Of a stretch of 64,000 bases of DNA, positions 45,510 through 56,200 are shown in pieces (within the stretch, counting starts at the first letter, position 1; every line of letters begins with the position of its first letter). A model generated the notes under the pieces. It was not told the origin of the DNA, made no database searches, and saw only the letters and a list, made by a program, of their open reading frames with translations. The stretch lies in contig NZ_CP029190.1 of assembly GCF_008642295.1 (NCBI RefSeq), forward strand, positions 2,011,001 through 2,075,000. Reading direction: 5' to 3'. The translations under genes were made by a program, and so were the position numbers. This DNA is from Streptomyces venezuelae. GTDB taxonomy: Bacteria; Actinomycetota; Actinomycetes; Streptomycetales; Streptomycetaceae.

Positions 45510-46067
45510 TCAAATCCCCCCGTTCTGTTCCGTATCCTGCCCCCGCACATTCGCGCGGAGTTCGCTCGAGAGCAGTTCGAGCACTGTCCGTACACTCTCC
45601 CTACGGATTTCCGCACGGGAGCCGTTCAACCGCAGCCGGGCGGTTTTCCCGCTCTCCGGACCCGCCACGGCCACGAACACCGTGCCCACCGGCTGCCCGT
45701 CCTGCGGGGTCGGACCGGCCACACCGGTCGTCGCGATCCCCCAGTCCGCCCCCAGCGCCTTCCGCACACCCGCCGCCATCTGGGCTGCGACCTGCGGATT
45801 CACCGCTCCGTGCGTGGCGAGCAGCTCTGCGTCCACACCGAGCAGGGAGTGCTTGAGCTCGGTGGCGTACGCCGTGACGGAGCCGCGGAAAGACCGGGAG
45901 GCACCCGGGACGGCGGTGAGTTCTGCGGCCACCATCCCTCCGGTCAACGATTCCGCGACCGCAATGGTTCCGTCACTCTCCGCAAGGAGTCGGAGGGCCT
46001 CCGCCGCGAGCGAGGCGGCGTCGACCGCCGCTCCGGTCACTTTCGAGTCCGCGGCCCCGTATGTCAC
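45510..46067 (-). CDS. cinA: CinA-family nicotinamide-nucleotide amidohydrolase
   Basis: A 185-residue CinA C-terminal-type protein (PncC fold) that deamidates nicotinamide mononucleotide to nicotinate mononucleotide in NAD recycling. The motif AESLTGGMVAAELTAVPGASRSFRG and the GIATTGVAGP active-site loop are intact. It lacks the N-terminal MoCF-like domain found in full CinA, as usual in actinobacteria. GTG 46067 overlaps the pgsA stop (GTGA), so it belongs to the rimO-pgsA-cinA operon. Confidence 0.94.
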   Translation of the reverse strand: MTYGAADSKVTGAAVDAASLAAEALRLLAESDGTIAVAESLTGGMVAAELTAVPGASRSFRGSVTAYATELKHSLLGVDAELLATHGAVNPQVAAQMAAGVRKALGADWGIATTGVAGPTPQDGQPVGTVFVAVAGPESGKTARLRLNGSRAEIRRESVRTVLELLSSELRANVRGQDTEQNGGI

Positions 46068-46726
46068 CTCGCGGCTCGCTCCGCGGCGATTCCCCGGCGG
46101 CGGAGCAGCACGGCCTGCCGTACGTAGTCCAGACCCGTGACGACCGTCAGCAGCACGGCGACCGCCATCACCCAGAAGCGGAAGGTGGCCAGCGGGCCGG
46201 TCAGGGCGAGCACGTACATCCCCACGGCCACGCCCTGGGCCAGGGTCTTCAGCTTTCCGCCCCGGCTGGCCGGGATCACCCCGTACCGGATCACCCAGAA
46301 GCGGAGCAGGGTGATGCCGAGCTCCCGGCCCAGGATCACACCGGTCACCCACCAGGGCAGGTCACCGAGCCAGGACAGGCATACCAGGGCCGAGCCCATG
46401 ATCGCTTTGTCGGCGATCGGATCGGCGATCTTCCCGAAGTCCGTGACCAGGTTGTACGTACGCGCCAGATGCCCGTCGAACACGTCCGTGATCATCGCCA
46501 CCGCGAAGGCCGCCCAGGCCCACGCCCGCCAGACCGGGTCGTAGCCCCCCTCGGCCAGCAGGAGCAGGACAAATCCCGGCACCAGCACGAGCCGGACCAT
46601 CGTCAGGATGTTGGCGATGTTCCACAGGCTCGCCTGGTCGACGGCCGCAGCCCCCAGCTTGCCGCCGGGCGCCGTGCCCGGCCGCCGGCCGGCCCCGCCC
46701 GCCGCTGAAGCCGGGACTCCGGTCAT
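46064..46726 (-). CDS. pgsA: CDP-diacylglycerol-glycerol-3-phosphate 3-phosphatidyltransferase
   Basis: A 220-residue membrane enzyme making phosphatidylglycerol phosphate, precursor of cardiolipin and phosphatidylglycerol. The CDP-alcohol phosphotransferase motif D-x2-DG-x2-AR-x8-G-x3-D-x3-D is complete (DVFDGHLAR, then G and the two Asp in KIADPIADK). Six hydrophobic segments fit the family. Its ATG overlaps the rimO stop and its stop overlaps the cinA GTG, so all three are translationally coupled. Streptomyces has paralogs for phosphatidylinositol phosphate synthesis; the symbol follows the conserved context. Confidence 0.93.
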   Translation of the reverse strand: MTGVPASAAGGAGRRPGTAPGGKLGAAAVDQASLWNIANILTMVRLVLVPGFVLLLLAEGGYDPVWRAWAWAAFAVAMITDVFDGHLARTYNLVTDFGKIADPIADKAIMGSALVCLSWLGDLPWWVTGVILGRELGITLLRFWVIRYGVIPASRGGKLKTLAQGVAVGMYVLALTGPLATFRFWVMAVAVLLTVVTGLDYVRQAVLLRRRGIAAERAAR

Positions 46727-48219
46727 CCGGCCGCCTCCTCGAACTCCTCCAGGCCCAGCGGCTCGGCGACCAGGTCCACGCCCAGGGTGCCGACCACCTT
46801 CGCCATGACCATACGGCCGGGGACCAGCCCGGTGCTGTCCGTGAAGACCACCTGGCCGTCGGTCTCGGGAGCCTGGTGGGCCGCCCGGCCGTAGGCCCCG
46901 TCGCCGTCCTCGTCGACCGCTTCCACTGACTCGACGAGTACCTCCAGAGTCTCCCCGATCCGCTCCTCGGCGCGCTGCGAGGTCAGCTCCTCGGCGAGCC
47001 GCTGCATATGGGCGAGCCGCTCGGCGATGACCTCCTCGTCGAGCTTGTGCTCGTAGCCCACGGCCTCGGTGCCCTCCTCGTCGGAGTAGCCGAAGACGCC
47101 GATCGCATCGAGCCGTGCGTGGGTGAGGAAACGCTCCAGCTCGGCGAAGTCGGACTCGGTCTCACCGGGGAAGCCCACGATGAAGTTGGACCGCACACCG
47201 GCCTGCGGGGCCTTTGCCCGGATGGTGTCCAGCAGCTCCAGGAACCGGTCGGTGTCGCCGAAGCGGCGCATGGCGCGCAGCACGTCGGGGGCGGAGTGCT
47301 GGAAGGACAGGTCGAAGTACGGCACCACCTTGGGGGTGGAGGTCAGTACGTCGATCAGCCCGGGGCGCATCTCGGCGGGCTGGAGGTAGCTGACCCGGAC
47401 CCGCTCGATGCCCTCGACCGCGGCCAGTTCCGGCAGCAGGGTCTCCAGCAGCCGGATGTCGCCGAGGTCCTTGCCGTACGAGGTGTTGTTCTCGGAGACC
47501 AGCATGACCTCCTTGACGCCCTGCTCGGCCAGCCAGCGCGTCTCGCCCAGCACGTCGCTGGGGCGGCGCGAGATGAAGGAGCCGCGGAAGGAGGGGATGG
47601 CGCAGAAGGAGCAGCGGCGGTCGCAGCCGGAGGCCAGCTTCACCGAGGCCACGGGGCTCTTGTCCAGCCGGCGGCGCAGGGGGCTGCGCGGGCCGGAGGC
47701 GGGGGCGAGGCCTTCGGGGAGGTCGGCGGGCGCGGGCGCCACCGGCTCCTGGGCGTGGCCGGGCAGCGCGACCTCGGGGGCCGCCTGGCGGTCCGCCGGG
47801 CTGATCGGCAGCAGCTTGCGCCGGTCGCGCGGGGTGTGGGAGGCGTGGATGCCGCCGTTCAGGATGGTCTGGAGGCGGTCGGAGATGTCGGCGTAGTCGT
47901 CGAAGCCGAGGACTCCGTCGGCCTCGGGGAGGGCTTCGGCCAGCTCCTTGCCGTAGCGCTCGGCCATGCAGCCGACGGCGACGACGGCCTGGGTCTTGCC
48001 GTGATCCTTGAGATCGTTGGCTTCCAGCAGGGCGTCTACGGAGTCCTTTTTGGCGGCTTCGACAAAGCCACAGGTGTTGACGACGGCGACGTCCGCTTCG
48101 GCGGCGTCCTCGACGAGCTCCCAGCCATCCGCCGCCAAGCGGCCTGCGAGCTCCTCCGAGTCCACCTCGTTACGGGCGCAGCCAAGAGTGACAAGGGCGA
48201 CGGTACGGCGTTCGGGCAT
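46723..48219 (-). CDS. rimO: Ribosomal protein S12 methylthiotransferase RimO
   Basis: A 498-residue radical-SAM methylthiotransferase that modifies Asp of ribosomal protein S12. The N-terminal MTTase cysteines ([28 protein letters not shown]) and the radical-SAM cluster Cys199-x3-Cys203-x2-Cys206 (CDRRCSFC) are present, with a TRAM-like C-terminus. A Pro/Ala-rich insertion of about 45 residues lies before the radical-SAM motif. It heads the rimO-pgsA-cinA operon. The window thus encodes two methylthiotransferases, MiaB for tRNA and RimO for the ribosome. ATG 48219 places LVTLGCARN correctly. Confidence 0.96.
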   Translation of the reverse strand: MPERRTVALVTLGCARNEVDSEELAGRLAADGWELVEDAAEADVAVVNTCGFVEAAKKDSVDALLEANDLKDHGKTQAVVAVGCMAERYGKELAEALPEADGVLGFDDYADISDRLQTILNGGIHASHTPRDRRKLLPISPADRQAAPEVALPGHAQEPVAPAPADLPEGLAPASGPRSPLRRRLDKSPVASVKLASGCDRRCSFCAIPSFRGSFISRRPSDVLGETRWLAEQGVKEVMLVSENNTSYGKDLGDIRLLETLLPELAAVEGIERVRVSYLQPAEMRPGLIDVLTSTPKVVPYFDLSFQHSAPDVLRAMRRFGDTDRFLELLDTIRAKAPQAGVRSNFIVGFPGETESDFAELERFLTHARLDAIGVFGYSDEEGTEAVGYEHKLDEEVIAERLAHMQRLAEELTSQRAEERIGETLEVLVESVEAVDEDGDGAYGRAAHQAPETDGQVVFTDSTGLVPGRMVMAKVVGTLGVDLVAEPLGLEEFEEAAG

Positions 48220-48272
48220 GGACTCAAGACTACTTCGTCCGCGCCCCGGCACCCGCCGCGCGTCCCGTACGC

Positions 48273-48324
48273 CCGGATCCCCGGGGCGGACGGCAGGCGC
48301 CGCCGTTGTGCCCCGGGGATCCGG
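48273..48324 (-). terminator. Terminator after the rodZ-like gene
   Basis: Two perfect 15-bp arms (CCGGATCCCCGGGGC and its complement) with a 22-base loop lie between the stop of the RodZ-like gene and rimO on the minus strand. They indicate that rimO starts a new transcription unit. Confidence 0.7.
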
Positions 48325-48344
48325 AATTGCCTGTTCAGGGGCGG

Positions 48345-49232
48345 TCAGCCCGCCTGGGCCTGGCCCTGGCGCTGGTCGTCCTTGGTGTAGGTGAGCCGTT
48401 CCACCTGCCCCGGCTGGAAGTCGTCCTTGATCTCCTTGCCGTTCACGAACAGCTGGACGGCCCCGGCGTCGCCGAGTACGAGATCGATGGATTCCTTGTC
48501 CGTGAAGGTCTTGGAGTCGCCCTGTTCGACCATGCCGTCGAACAGCGAGCGGCCGGTGGAGTCCTTCGCCGAGATCCAGCTTTCCCCGTCGTTGGCCGTC
48601 AGGACCACGGTCACCAGGTCCTTGGGCGCAGCCGCGATGGCGCCGTCCGAGGGCTCCGGCTTGGGGGCGGGGGCCTTCGGGGGCGGCGGGAGCTGCGGGG
48701 TCTGGGTGATCACCTTGCCGGTCTGTGCGGGCGCCGGCTTGGGCGAGACGGTGCCCTCGGCCACCGGCCGCTTGGCGTTGTCCTCGCCGCCGCTGAAGGC
48801 GGTGAAGCCGACGAACCCGATCACGGCGACGATGGCCGCGACCATGGCGGCGGTCCAGTTCGGCCGCTGGCGTTCGGGACGGATCCGCTCCGCCTCGAAC
48901 AGCGGCGCCGCCGGGGTGGGAGCCGGCCGGCCGCCGTGCGCAGCGTCGTAGGCGTCCACCAGCGGGGCCGGATCGAGGTCGACGGCGCGGGCGATCGTAC
49001 GGATGTGGCCGCGGGCGTAGACATCGCCGCCGCAGCGGGTGAAGTCGTCCTGCTCGATCCCGTGCACGATCGGAGTGCGCACGCGCGTGATGGAGCTGAC
49101 CTCGTCGACGGTGAGCCCGGCGGCGATCCGGGCCTGCTGGATGGTCCGGCCGATGGACGGTCCGTCGTCCGGCCGCGTTTCCGCGGTCGAAGGCTGGTCG
49201 TCTTCGGGGGAGTTGGAGTTGCCGATGGACAC
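48345..49232 (-). CDS. RodZ-like HTH membrane protein
   Basis: A 295-residue protein with a cytoplasmic RodZ-type helix-turn-helix ([34 protein letters not shown], residues 25-95), a single membrane helix ([19 protein letters not shown]), a Pro/Lys linker and an extracellular DUF4115 domain ([18 protein letters not shown]). RodZ links MreB to the cell wall machinery in rods; in actinobacteria without MreB elongasome the role differs. GTG 49232. It lies 171 bases downstream of ftsK on the same strand. Confidence 0.88.
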   Translation of the reverse strand: MSIGNSNSPEDDQPSTAETRPDDGPSIGRTIQQARIAAGLTVDEVSSITRVRTPIVHGIEQDDFTRCGGDVYARGHIRTIARAVDLDPAPLVDAYDAAHGGRPAPTPAAPLFEAERIRPERQRPNWTAAMVAAIVAVIGFVGFTAFSGGEDNAKRPVAEGTVSPKPAPAQTGKVITQTPQLPPPPKAPAPKPEPSDGAIAAAPKDLVTVVLTANDGESWISAKDSTGRSLFDGMVEQGDSKTFTDKESIDLVLGDAGAVQLFVNGKEIKDDFQPGQVERLTYTKDDQRQGQAQAG

Positions 49233-49403
49233 GAGGGCGCCTTTCGAGCGTGTAGCCACCTGCTGGATGTCCAGTCTAGGGGGGTGACGAAAGGGTGGAG
49301 CAACCGGAGGGTGCACTCCGTACGCCATCCGTATGGCGATGGGGTGACCCTCCCCTTCCTCAACTTGACGCGGGCCCGGGGGAAACGGTTGCCCGCCGAT
49401 CCC

Positions 49404-52193
49404 TTACGGGTGAGACTCCCCCCGGATCACCGCGAGCACGCCGTCCAGCTCGTCCGGTTTCACCAGCACATCGCGTGCTTTGGACCCCTCGCTGGGGCCG
49501 ACCACGCCTCTGGACTCCATGAGGTCCATCAGCCGGCCGGCCTTGGCGAAGCCCACCCGGAGCTTGCGCTGGAGCATGGAAGTGGAACCGAACTGGGTGG
49601 AGACCACGAGCTCGGCGGCCTGGCAGAGCAGGTCGAGGTCGTCGCCGATCTCCTCGTCGATCTCCTTCTTCTGCTTCTGCCCGACCGTGACGTCGTCCCG
49701 GAAGACCGGCGCCATCTGCTCCTTGCAGTGCCGGACGATCCCGGAGATCTCCTCCTCGGTGACGAACGCGCCCTGGAGCCGGACCGGCTTGTTCGCGCCC
49801 ATCGGGAGGAACAGGCCGTCGCCCTTGCCGATGAGCTTCTCGGCTCCGGGCTGGTCGAGGATGACGCGGCTGTCGGCGAGCGAGGAGGTGGCGAAGGCCA
49901 GCCGCGAGGGCACGTTGGCCTTGATCAGGCCGGTGACCACGTCCACCGAGGGCCGCTGGGTGGCGAGCACCAGGTGGATGCCGGCCGCGCGGGCCAGCTG
50001 GGTGATCCGCACGATCGAGTCCTCGACGTCGCGCGGGGCGACCATCATGAGGTCGGCCAGCTCGTCGACGATGACCAGCAGGTACGGGTACGGGTTCAGC
50101 TCCCGCTCACTGCCCTCCGGCAGTTTGATCTTGCCGTCCCGGATGGCCTTGTTGAAGTCGTCGATGTGCCGGTAGCCGAAGGCGGCCAGGTCGTCGTACC
50201 GGAGGTCCATCTCCTTGACGACCCACTGGAGGGCCTCGGCGGCCCGTTTGGGGTTGGTGATGATCGGCGTGATCAGATGCGGAATGCCCTCGTAGGCCGT
50301 CAGTTCGACCCGCTTGGGGTCGACCAGCACCATCCGCACGTCCTCCGGGGTGGCCCGCACCATGATCGAGGTGATCAGGCAGTTGATGCAGGAGGACTTT
50401 CCGGAGCCGGTGGCGCCGGCCACCAGCACATGCGGCATCTTCGCCAGGTTGGCCATCACATAGCCGCCCTCGACGTCCTTGCCGAGCGCCACCAGCATCG
50501 GATGGTCGTCCTCGGCCGAGTCCGCCAGGCGCAGCACATCGCCCAGGTTGACCATCTCGCGGTCGGTGTTCGGGATTTCGATGCCCACCGCCGACTTGCC
50601 GGGGATCGGGCTGATGATCCGTACGTCGGGGCTGGCCACGGCGTACGCGATGTTCTTGGTCAGCGCGATGATCCGCTCGACCTTGACCGCCGCGCCCAGG
50701 GTGACCTCGTACCGGGTGACCGTCGGCCCCCGGGTGAAGCCGGTGACGTCCGCGTCGACCTTGAACTCGTCGAACACGTTCCGCAGGGAGGCGACGACGG
50801 CGTCGTTGGCGGCGCTGCGGGTCTTCCCGGGGCCGCCGCGCTCCAGCAGGTCCAGCGAGGGCAGTGCGTACGTGATGTCCCCGCGCAGCTGGAGCTGTTC
50901 GGCCCGGGGCGGCAGCGGCGGGGCCGCCTCAGGCGGGGCCTTGGTGAGGTCGGGGACGCTGAAGCTGCCGGCTCCGTCGGCGGTGCCCGCGGTGGGCGGA
51001 GCGGCGGGCACCGGCGGAACGGGCGTCTCCGCACGGGCCGGGGGCACCGGCGCGGTGGTCTCCGCCTCGCCCCGGCCGCCGGCGATGCCCTGGGTGAGGT
51101 CGGCGACCAGCGGGGACGGGGGCATGCCGCCCAGGACGGCCCCGTCCAGCGCGGCGGCAGCCGCCGCGGCGACATCCACGGCGTCCATCTCGCGGTCCAG
51201 CGGGGGCTGCACCGAGCCGCGCCGGGGCCGGCGGCGGCGGGCGAGCGCCTCCTGTTCGGCCGCAGCGTCCGGCTCGGCTTCCTCGTCGGCCGCGGTGGCG
51301 GCCCGGCCGCGCCCGGTACGGGCCCGCCACTGGTCGGCATCGTGCCGGTCCCGGCGGTCCAGCGGTTCCTCCCCTGCCCCGGCGGGCAGTTCGTCGTATT
51401 CGTTCGGCTGGACGATGCCCAGCCGGATGCCGAGCCGTCGCAGCCGCTGCGGGATGGCATTGACCGGGGTGGCGGTGACCACCAGCAGGCCGAAGACGGT
51501 GAGCAGCACCAGCATGGGCACGGCCAGCGGCGCACCCATGGTGAAGATCAGCGGTTTGGAGGCGGCCCAGCCGATGAGCCCGCCGGCGTCCTGCATGGCG
51601 GCGGTGCCCTCACCGCGCCCGGGCGCCCCACAGGCGATGTGGACCTGCCCGAGCACTCCGATCACCAGTGCGGACAGGCCGATCACGATGCGGCCGTTGG
51701 CGTCGGCCTGGTCGGGGTGCCGGATGAAACGTACCGCCATGACCCCGAGCAGGACGGGCACCAGCAGGTCGAGCCGCCCGAAGGCACCCGTGATCAGCAT
51801 GGTGACCAGGTCGCCGACCGGACCGTGCAGATTGGACCAGGTGCCGGCGGCGACGATCAGCGCGAGACCGAGCAGGAGCAGCGCGAGGCCGTCCTTGCGG
51901 TGCGCGGGATCGAGGTTCTTCGCTCCGCGGCCCATGCTCCGGAACACCGCGCCGATCGCGTGCGCGAGACCGAGCCACAGCGCGCGCACCAGCCGGAGCA
52001 CCCCGTTGGTCGGGGACGGGGCCGGCTTGGGCGCGGCCTTTTTCGCCGGCGCGCGCTTCGCGGGCGCCGCCTTCTTCGCGGGCGGTTTGCGCGCGGGGGC
52101 CGCCTTCTTGGCCGGCGCCGTCGTACGGCCGGTGCGGGCCCTTGCGGTGCCCGCCGTGCTCTGGGAACCCTTGCCGGACGTACGTGAGGCCAT
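49404..52193 (-). CDS. ftsK: DNA translocase FtsK
   Basis: A 929-residue DNA pump for chromosome segregation at septa. A Lys/Ala-rich N-terminus of about 65 residues precedes four membrane helices (residues 85-250); an acidic, Pro-rich linker spans about 260-440; the motor domain carries Walker A GATGSGKSS and Walker B DELADLM; and the gamma winged-helix domain that reads KOPS-like sites closes the protein (LRVGFAKAGRLMDLMESRGVVG). In S. coelicolor FtsK helps clear DNA from sporulation septa. ATG 52193 follows standard family starts. Confidence 0.96.
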   Translation of the reverse strand: MASRTSGKGSQSTAGTARARTGRTTAPAKKAAPARKPPAKKAAPAKRAPAKKAAPKPAPSPTNGVLRLVRALWLGLAHAIGAVFRSMGRGAKNLDPAHRKDGLALLLLGLALIVAAGTWSNLHGPVGDLVTMLITGAFGRLDLLVPVLLGVMAVRFIRHPDQADANGRIVIGLSALVIGVLGQVHIACGAPGRGEGTAAMQDAGGLIGWAASKPLIFTMGAPLAVPMLVLLTVFGLLVVTATPVNAIPQRLRRLGIRLGIVQPNEYDELPAGAGEEPLDRRDRHDADQWRARTGRGRAATAADEEAEPDAAAEQEALARRRRPRRGSVQPPLDREMDAVDVAAAAAAALDGAVLGGMPPSPLVADLTQGIAGGRGEAETTAPVPPARAETPVPPVPAAPPTAGTADGAGSFSVPDLTKAPPEAAPPLPPRAEQLQLRGDITYALPSLDLLERGGPGKTRSAANDAVVASLRNVFDEFKVDADVTGFTRGPTVTRYEVTLGAAVKVERIIALTKNIAYAVASPDVRIISPIPGKSAVGIEIPNTDREMVNLGDVLRLADSAEDDHPMLVALGKDVEGGYVMANLAKMPHVLVAGATGSGKSSCINCLITSIMVRATPEDVRMVLVDPKRVELTAYEGIPHLITPIITNPKRAAEALQWVVKEMDLRYDDLAAFGYRHIDDFNKAIRDGKIKLPEGSERELNPYPYLLVIVDELADLMMVAPRDVEDSIVRITQLARAAGIHLVLATQRPSVDVVTGLIKANVPSRLAFATSSLADSRVILDQPGAEKLIGKGDGLFLPMGANKPVRLQGAFVTEEEISGIVRHCKEQMAPVFRDDVTVGQKQKKEIDEEIGDDLDLLCQAAELVVSTQFGSTSMLQRKLRVGFAKAGRLMDLMESRGVVGPSEGSKARDVLVKPDELDGVLAVIRGESHP

Positions 52194-52331
52194 GGGAGCG
52201 AGGTTACCGGTGCGCACGCCGGTGGACACGCGTGCCCACCCCTTCACCCGTTCGTGTCGGGCTCGGGGCGGGCATTTTGACGTACGCCCAGAGCTGACGC
52301 CCACTCACCTGCCGGGCCGGCACCCGAGGCA

Positions 52332-52359
52332 CCGGGCCGGGACTCCCGTCCCGGCCCGG
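52332..52359 (-). terminator. Terminator after osaB
   Basis: An 11-bp perfect stem (CCGGGCCGGGA and its complement) with a 6-base loop starts 21 bases beyond the osaB stop on the minus strand. Just before it, the 15-mer CCGCTCAGGTCTGGG is duplicated in tandem (52361-52390), repeating the osaB stop-codon region. Confidence 0.65.
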
Positions 52360-52379
52360 CCCGCTCAGGTCTGGGCCGC

Positions 52380-53060
52380 TCAGGTCTGGGCCGGAAGCAC
52401 CGCCGCGCCACCGCCCGCGCCGGGCTCCAGCGCGTCCAGCGCCCGCCGCAGTCCGGTGAGTTTGCGCTCCAGATGGGCCGCGGTGGCCACCACCGATGCC
52501 TCGGCCGCTTCCTCGCCGAGCTGCTTGGTGAGCGCCTCGGCCTGCTCCTCGACCGCGGCCAGCCGCGCCGAGAGCTCGGCCAGCAGGCCGGCGGCCTCCT
52601 TGCTCTCCACTCCGTTGGAGCCGCTGCCGTCCAGCTGCAGCCTCAGCAGGGCCGCCTGCTCACGCAGTTGGCAGTTCTTCGTGTACAGGTCCACGAACAC
52701 CGAGACCTTCGCCCGCAGCACCCACGGATCGAAGGGCTTGGAGATGTAGTCCACCGCCCCCGCGGCATAGCCCCGGAAGGTGTGGTGCGGACCGTGGTTG
52801 ATCGCCGTCAGGAAGATGATCGGAATGTCGCGGGTCCGCTCCCGCCGCTTGATGTGTGCGGCGGTCTCGAACCCGTCCATCCCGGGCATCTGCACGTCCA
52901 GCAGGATGACCGCGAAGTCATCCGTCAGCAGCGCCTTGAGCGCTTCCTCCCCCGACGACGCCCGGACCAGTGTCTGATCGAGCGCGGAGAGGATGGCCTC
53001 CAGCGCCAGCAGATTCTCCGGCCGGTCGTCGACCAGGAGGATCTTGGCCTTCTGCACCAT
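52380..53060 (-). CDS. osaB: Osmoadaptation response regulator OsaB
   Basis: A 226-residue response regulator without a DNA-binding domain. The receiver has Asp11-Asp12, the phosphorylation site Asp55 (VILLDVQMPG) and Lys in SKPFD; the C-terminal half from residue 125 is a coiled coil (LREQAALLRLQL, then LLAELSARLAAVEEQAEALTKQLGEE). In S. coelicolor OsaB is required for development under osmotic stress and is the partner of OsaA encoded next to it. It lies 182 bases downstream of osaA on the same strand. The output mechanism is unknown; a protein-protein role is likely. Confidence 0.92.
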   Translation of the reverse strand: MVQKAKILLVDDRPENLLALEAILSALDQTLVRASSGEEALKALLTDDFAVILLDVQMPGMDGFETAAHIKRRERTRDIPIIFLTAINHGPHHTFRGYAAGAVDYISKPFDPWVLRAKVSVFVDLYTKNCQLREQAALLRLQLDGSGSNGVESKEAAGLLAELSARLAAVEEQAEALTKQLGEEAAEASVVATAAHLERKLTGLRRALDALEPGAGGGAAVLPAQT

Positions 53061-53241
53061 GCCCTGTCCTCCTCGCCCCGGCATGGGGCCTCCCCGGCCC
53101 GTCCTTGTGCCGGTCATCGTAGCCCCAGTCCCGAGATCGCCACACCCTGTCACCAAGATGTCACTGTGCACGTAGCGGAAACGCGGCGGGAGACCCGAAG
53201 GTTCCCCGTCTGCGCCGTGGAATCCGTCCCTTGCCGGTGGA

Positions 53242-56200
53242 TCATTTCGCCCGCATGTGCTGCTCCATGACGGACAGCAGGAAGTCGGGGTCCACCGGCT
53301 TGGTCACATAGTCGGTCGCACCGGAATCGATGGCCTTCTCCCGGTCCCCCTTCATCGCCTTCGCGGTGAGCGCGATGATCGGCAACCCCTCGAACTGCGG
53401 CATCCGCCGGATCGCCGCCGTCGTCGCATAACCGTCCATCTCCGGCATCATGATGTCCATCAGGACCACCGTCACATCGTCGTGCTGTTCCAGCACCTCG
53501 ATGCCCTCGCGCCCGTTCTCCGCATACAGCACGGCGAGCCCGTGCTGCTCCAGCACGCTGGTCAGCGCGAACACATTGCGCACGTCGTCGTCGACGATCA
53601 GCACCTTCTCACCGCGGAACGCATACGCCCGCGGAGGCGTCGGCAGCTCCTCCGGCACCAGCCAGTCCTCCGACGACGACTGCCCATACTGCCCCGGCTG
53701 ACCGGGCTGTCCCGGGTATCCCGGCTGACCCGGCACCTCCGGCCGCGGCCGGGCATCGTTCAGCGCCTTCCGGCGCCGCCGGAACAGCGCCGAGGACCCG
53801 TGACCCGCCCCCTCGGCACCGCCCGGCTGCACCTGAGCCGCCGGCACCGGAGCCGGACCCGCCGCATCCGCCGGCAGGGCCGCGGCCGGAGCCTGCGGCA
53901 GCGCGGGCGCCGCCGCGGCCGGCCGCCGGTACAGGTCGCCCCGGCCGCCCGGGGCGGGCGGCGCATACCCCTGCGGCGGCAGCTCGCTCGGGTGCAGCGG
54001 GAGGTACAGGGTGAAGGTGGACCCGCGGCCGGGCTCACTGGCCGCGTGGATCTCGCCGCCCAGCAGCCGGGCGATCTCCCGGCTGATCGACAGCCCCAGA
54101 CCGGTCCCGCCGTACTTCCGGCTCGTGGTGCCGTCAGCCTGCTTGAACGCCTCGAAGATCACGAGCATCTTGCTCGCCGCGATCCCGATCCCGGTGTCGG
54201 TCACCGAGAAGGCGATCAGGTCCCCGTCGGGGTCCCGCAACGAGCCGGCCTCCAGCAGCTGCTCCCGGATGGCCTGCGGCACATCGGTCCCGGCCGGCCG
54301 GATGACCAGCTCCACCGCGCCGTTGTCGGTGAACTTCACCGCGTTCGACAGCAGGTTGCGCAGCACCTGGAGCAGCCGCTGCTCGTCGGTGTGCAGGGTG
54401 GCCGGCAGCTCCGGGGACACCCGCACCGAGAAGTCCAGGCCCTTCTCCGCGGTCAGCGGCCGGAACGTGGCCTCCACATAGTCCACCAGCTGGACCAGGG
54501 CGATCCGGGTCGGCGAGACGTCCATCTTGCCCGCCTCGACCTTCGACAGGTCCAGGATGTCGTTGATCAGCTGGAGCAGGTCGGAGCCGGCCCCGTGGAT
54601 GGTCTCGGCGAACTCCACCTGCTTCGGCGAGAGATTGCCCTCCGCGTTGTCGGCGAGCAGCTTGGCCAGGATCAGCAGCGAGTTGAGCGGGGTCCGCAGC
54701 TCGTGCGACATGTTCGCCAGGAACTCGGACTTGTAGCGCATCGAGACCGCGAGCTGCTCGGCGCGCTCCTCCAGCACCTGCCGGGCCTCCTCGATCTCGG
54801 TGTTCTTCACCTCGATGTCCCGGTTCTGCTGGGCCAGCAGTTCGGCCTTCTCCTCCAGTTCGGCGTTGGCGGCCTGCAGCGCCTTCTGACGGTTCTCCAG
54901 CTCGTCGGACCGCTCGCGCAGTTGCTCGGTCATCTCCTGGGACTGCTTCAGCAGCACCTCGGTCTTGGAGTTGACGCTGATCGTGTTGACGCTCGTACCG
55001 ATCATCTCGGCGATCTGGCTGAGGAAATCCTTCTGGATCTGCGTGAAGGGCTGGAAGGAGGCCAGCTCGATCACACCGAGCACCTTCCCCTCGAAGAGCA
55101 CCGGCAGCACGATCACATGAGCGGGCGGCGCCTCCCCGAGCCCCGAGGAGATCTTCAGATAGCCGGGCGGGGTGTTCTCGACCAGGATCGTCCGCTTCTC
55201 CTCGGCGACGGTCCCGATCAGCCCCTCCCCCGGCCGGAACGAGGTCGGCATCCGGTCGCCCGCATAGGCGTAGCTGCCGCGCATGTGCAGCTCGTACGGG
55301 CCGTCCGCAGCGCTGTCGGCACCCAGTTCGCCGGGACCGCCGGCCGCCACCGCCAGGAAGAACGCGCCGGCCTGCGCCGAGACCACCGGGGTGAGCTCAC
55401 TCATGATCAGCGAGGCCACGTCGTCGAGGTCCCGGCGGCCCTGCATCAGACCGGAGATCCGGGCCAGGTTGCCCTTGAGCCAGTCCTGCTCCTTGTTGGC
55501 CAGCGTGGTGTCGCGCAGGTTCGCGATCATCGTGTTGATGTTGTCCTGGAGGACCTGGATCTCGCCCGCCGCATCCACATCGATCTTCAGGTTGAGATCG
55601 CCGCGGGTCACCGCGGTGGCCACGGCCGCGATCGCCCGCACCTGCCGGGTCAGGTTCCCGGCCATCTCGTTCACCGACTCGGTCAGGTCCCGCCAGGTGC
55701 CGTCCACGTCCCGGACCCGGGCCTGGCCGCCCAGAATGCCCTCGGTACCCACCTCCCGGGCCACCCGCGTCACCTGATCGGCGAACGAGGACAGCTGGTC
55801 CACCATCGTGTTGATGGTGGTCTTGAGCTCCAGGATCTCGCCGCGCGCATCGATGTCGATCTTCTTGGTCATATCGCCCTTGGCGATGGCGGTGGTGACC
55901 ATGGCGATCTGCCGCACCTGCCCGGTCAGGTTCGAGGCCATGAAGTTCACCGAATCGGTGAGGTCCTTCCAGGTCCCCGAGACCCCGGGCACATGCGCCT
56001 GCCCGCCGAGCCGGCCCTCCGTACCCACCTCGCGGGCCACCCGGGTCACCTCGTCGGCGAACGAGGACAGGGTCTTCACCATCGTGTTGACCGTGTCCGC
56101 CAGCTGGGCCACCTCACCGCGCGCCTCGACCGTGACCTTCTTGGTCAGATCGCCGTTGGCGACCGCCGCCGACACCTGCGAGATGTTGCGCACCTGGGAG

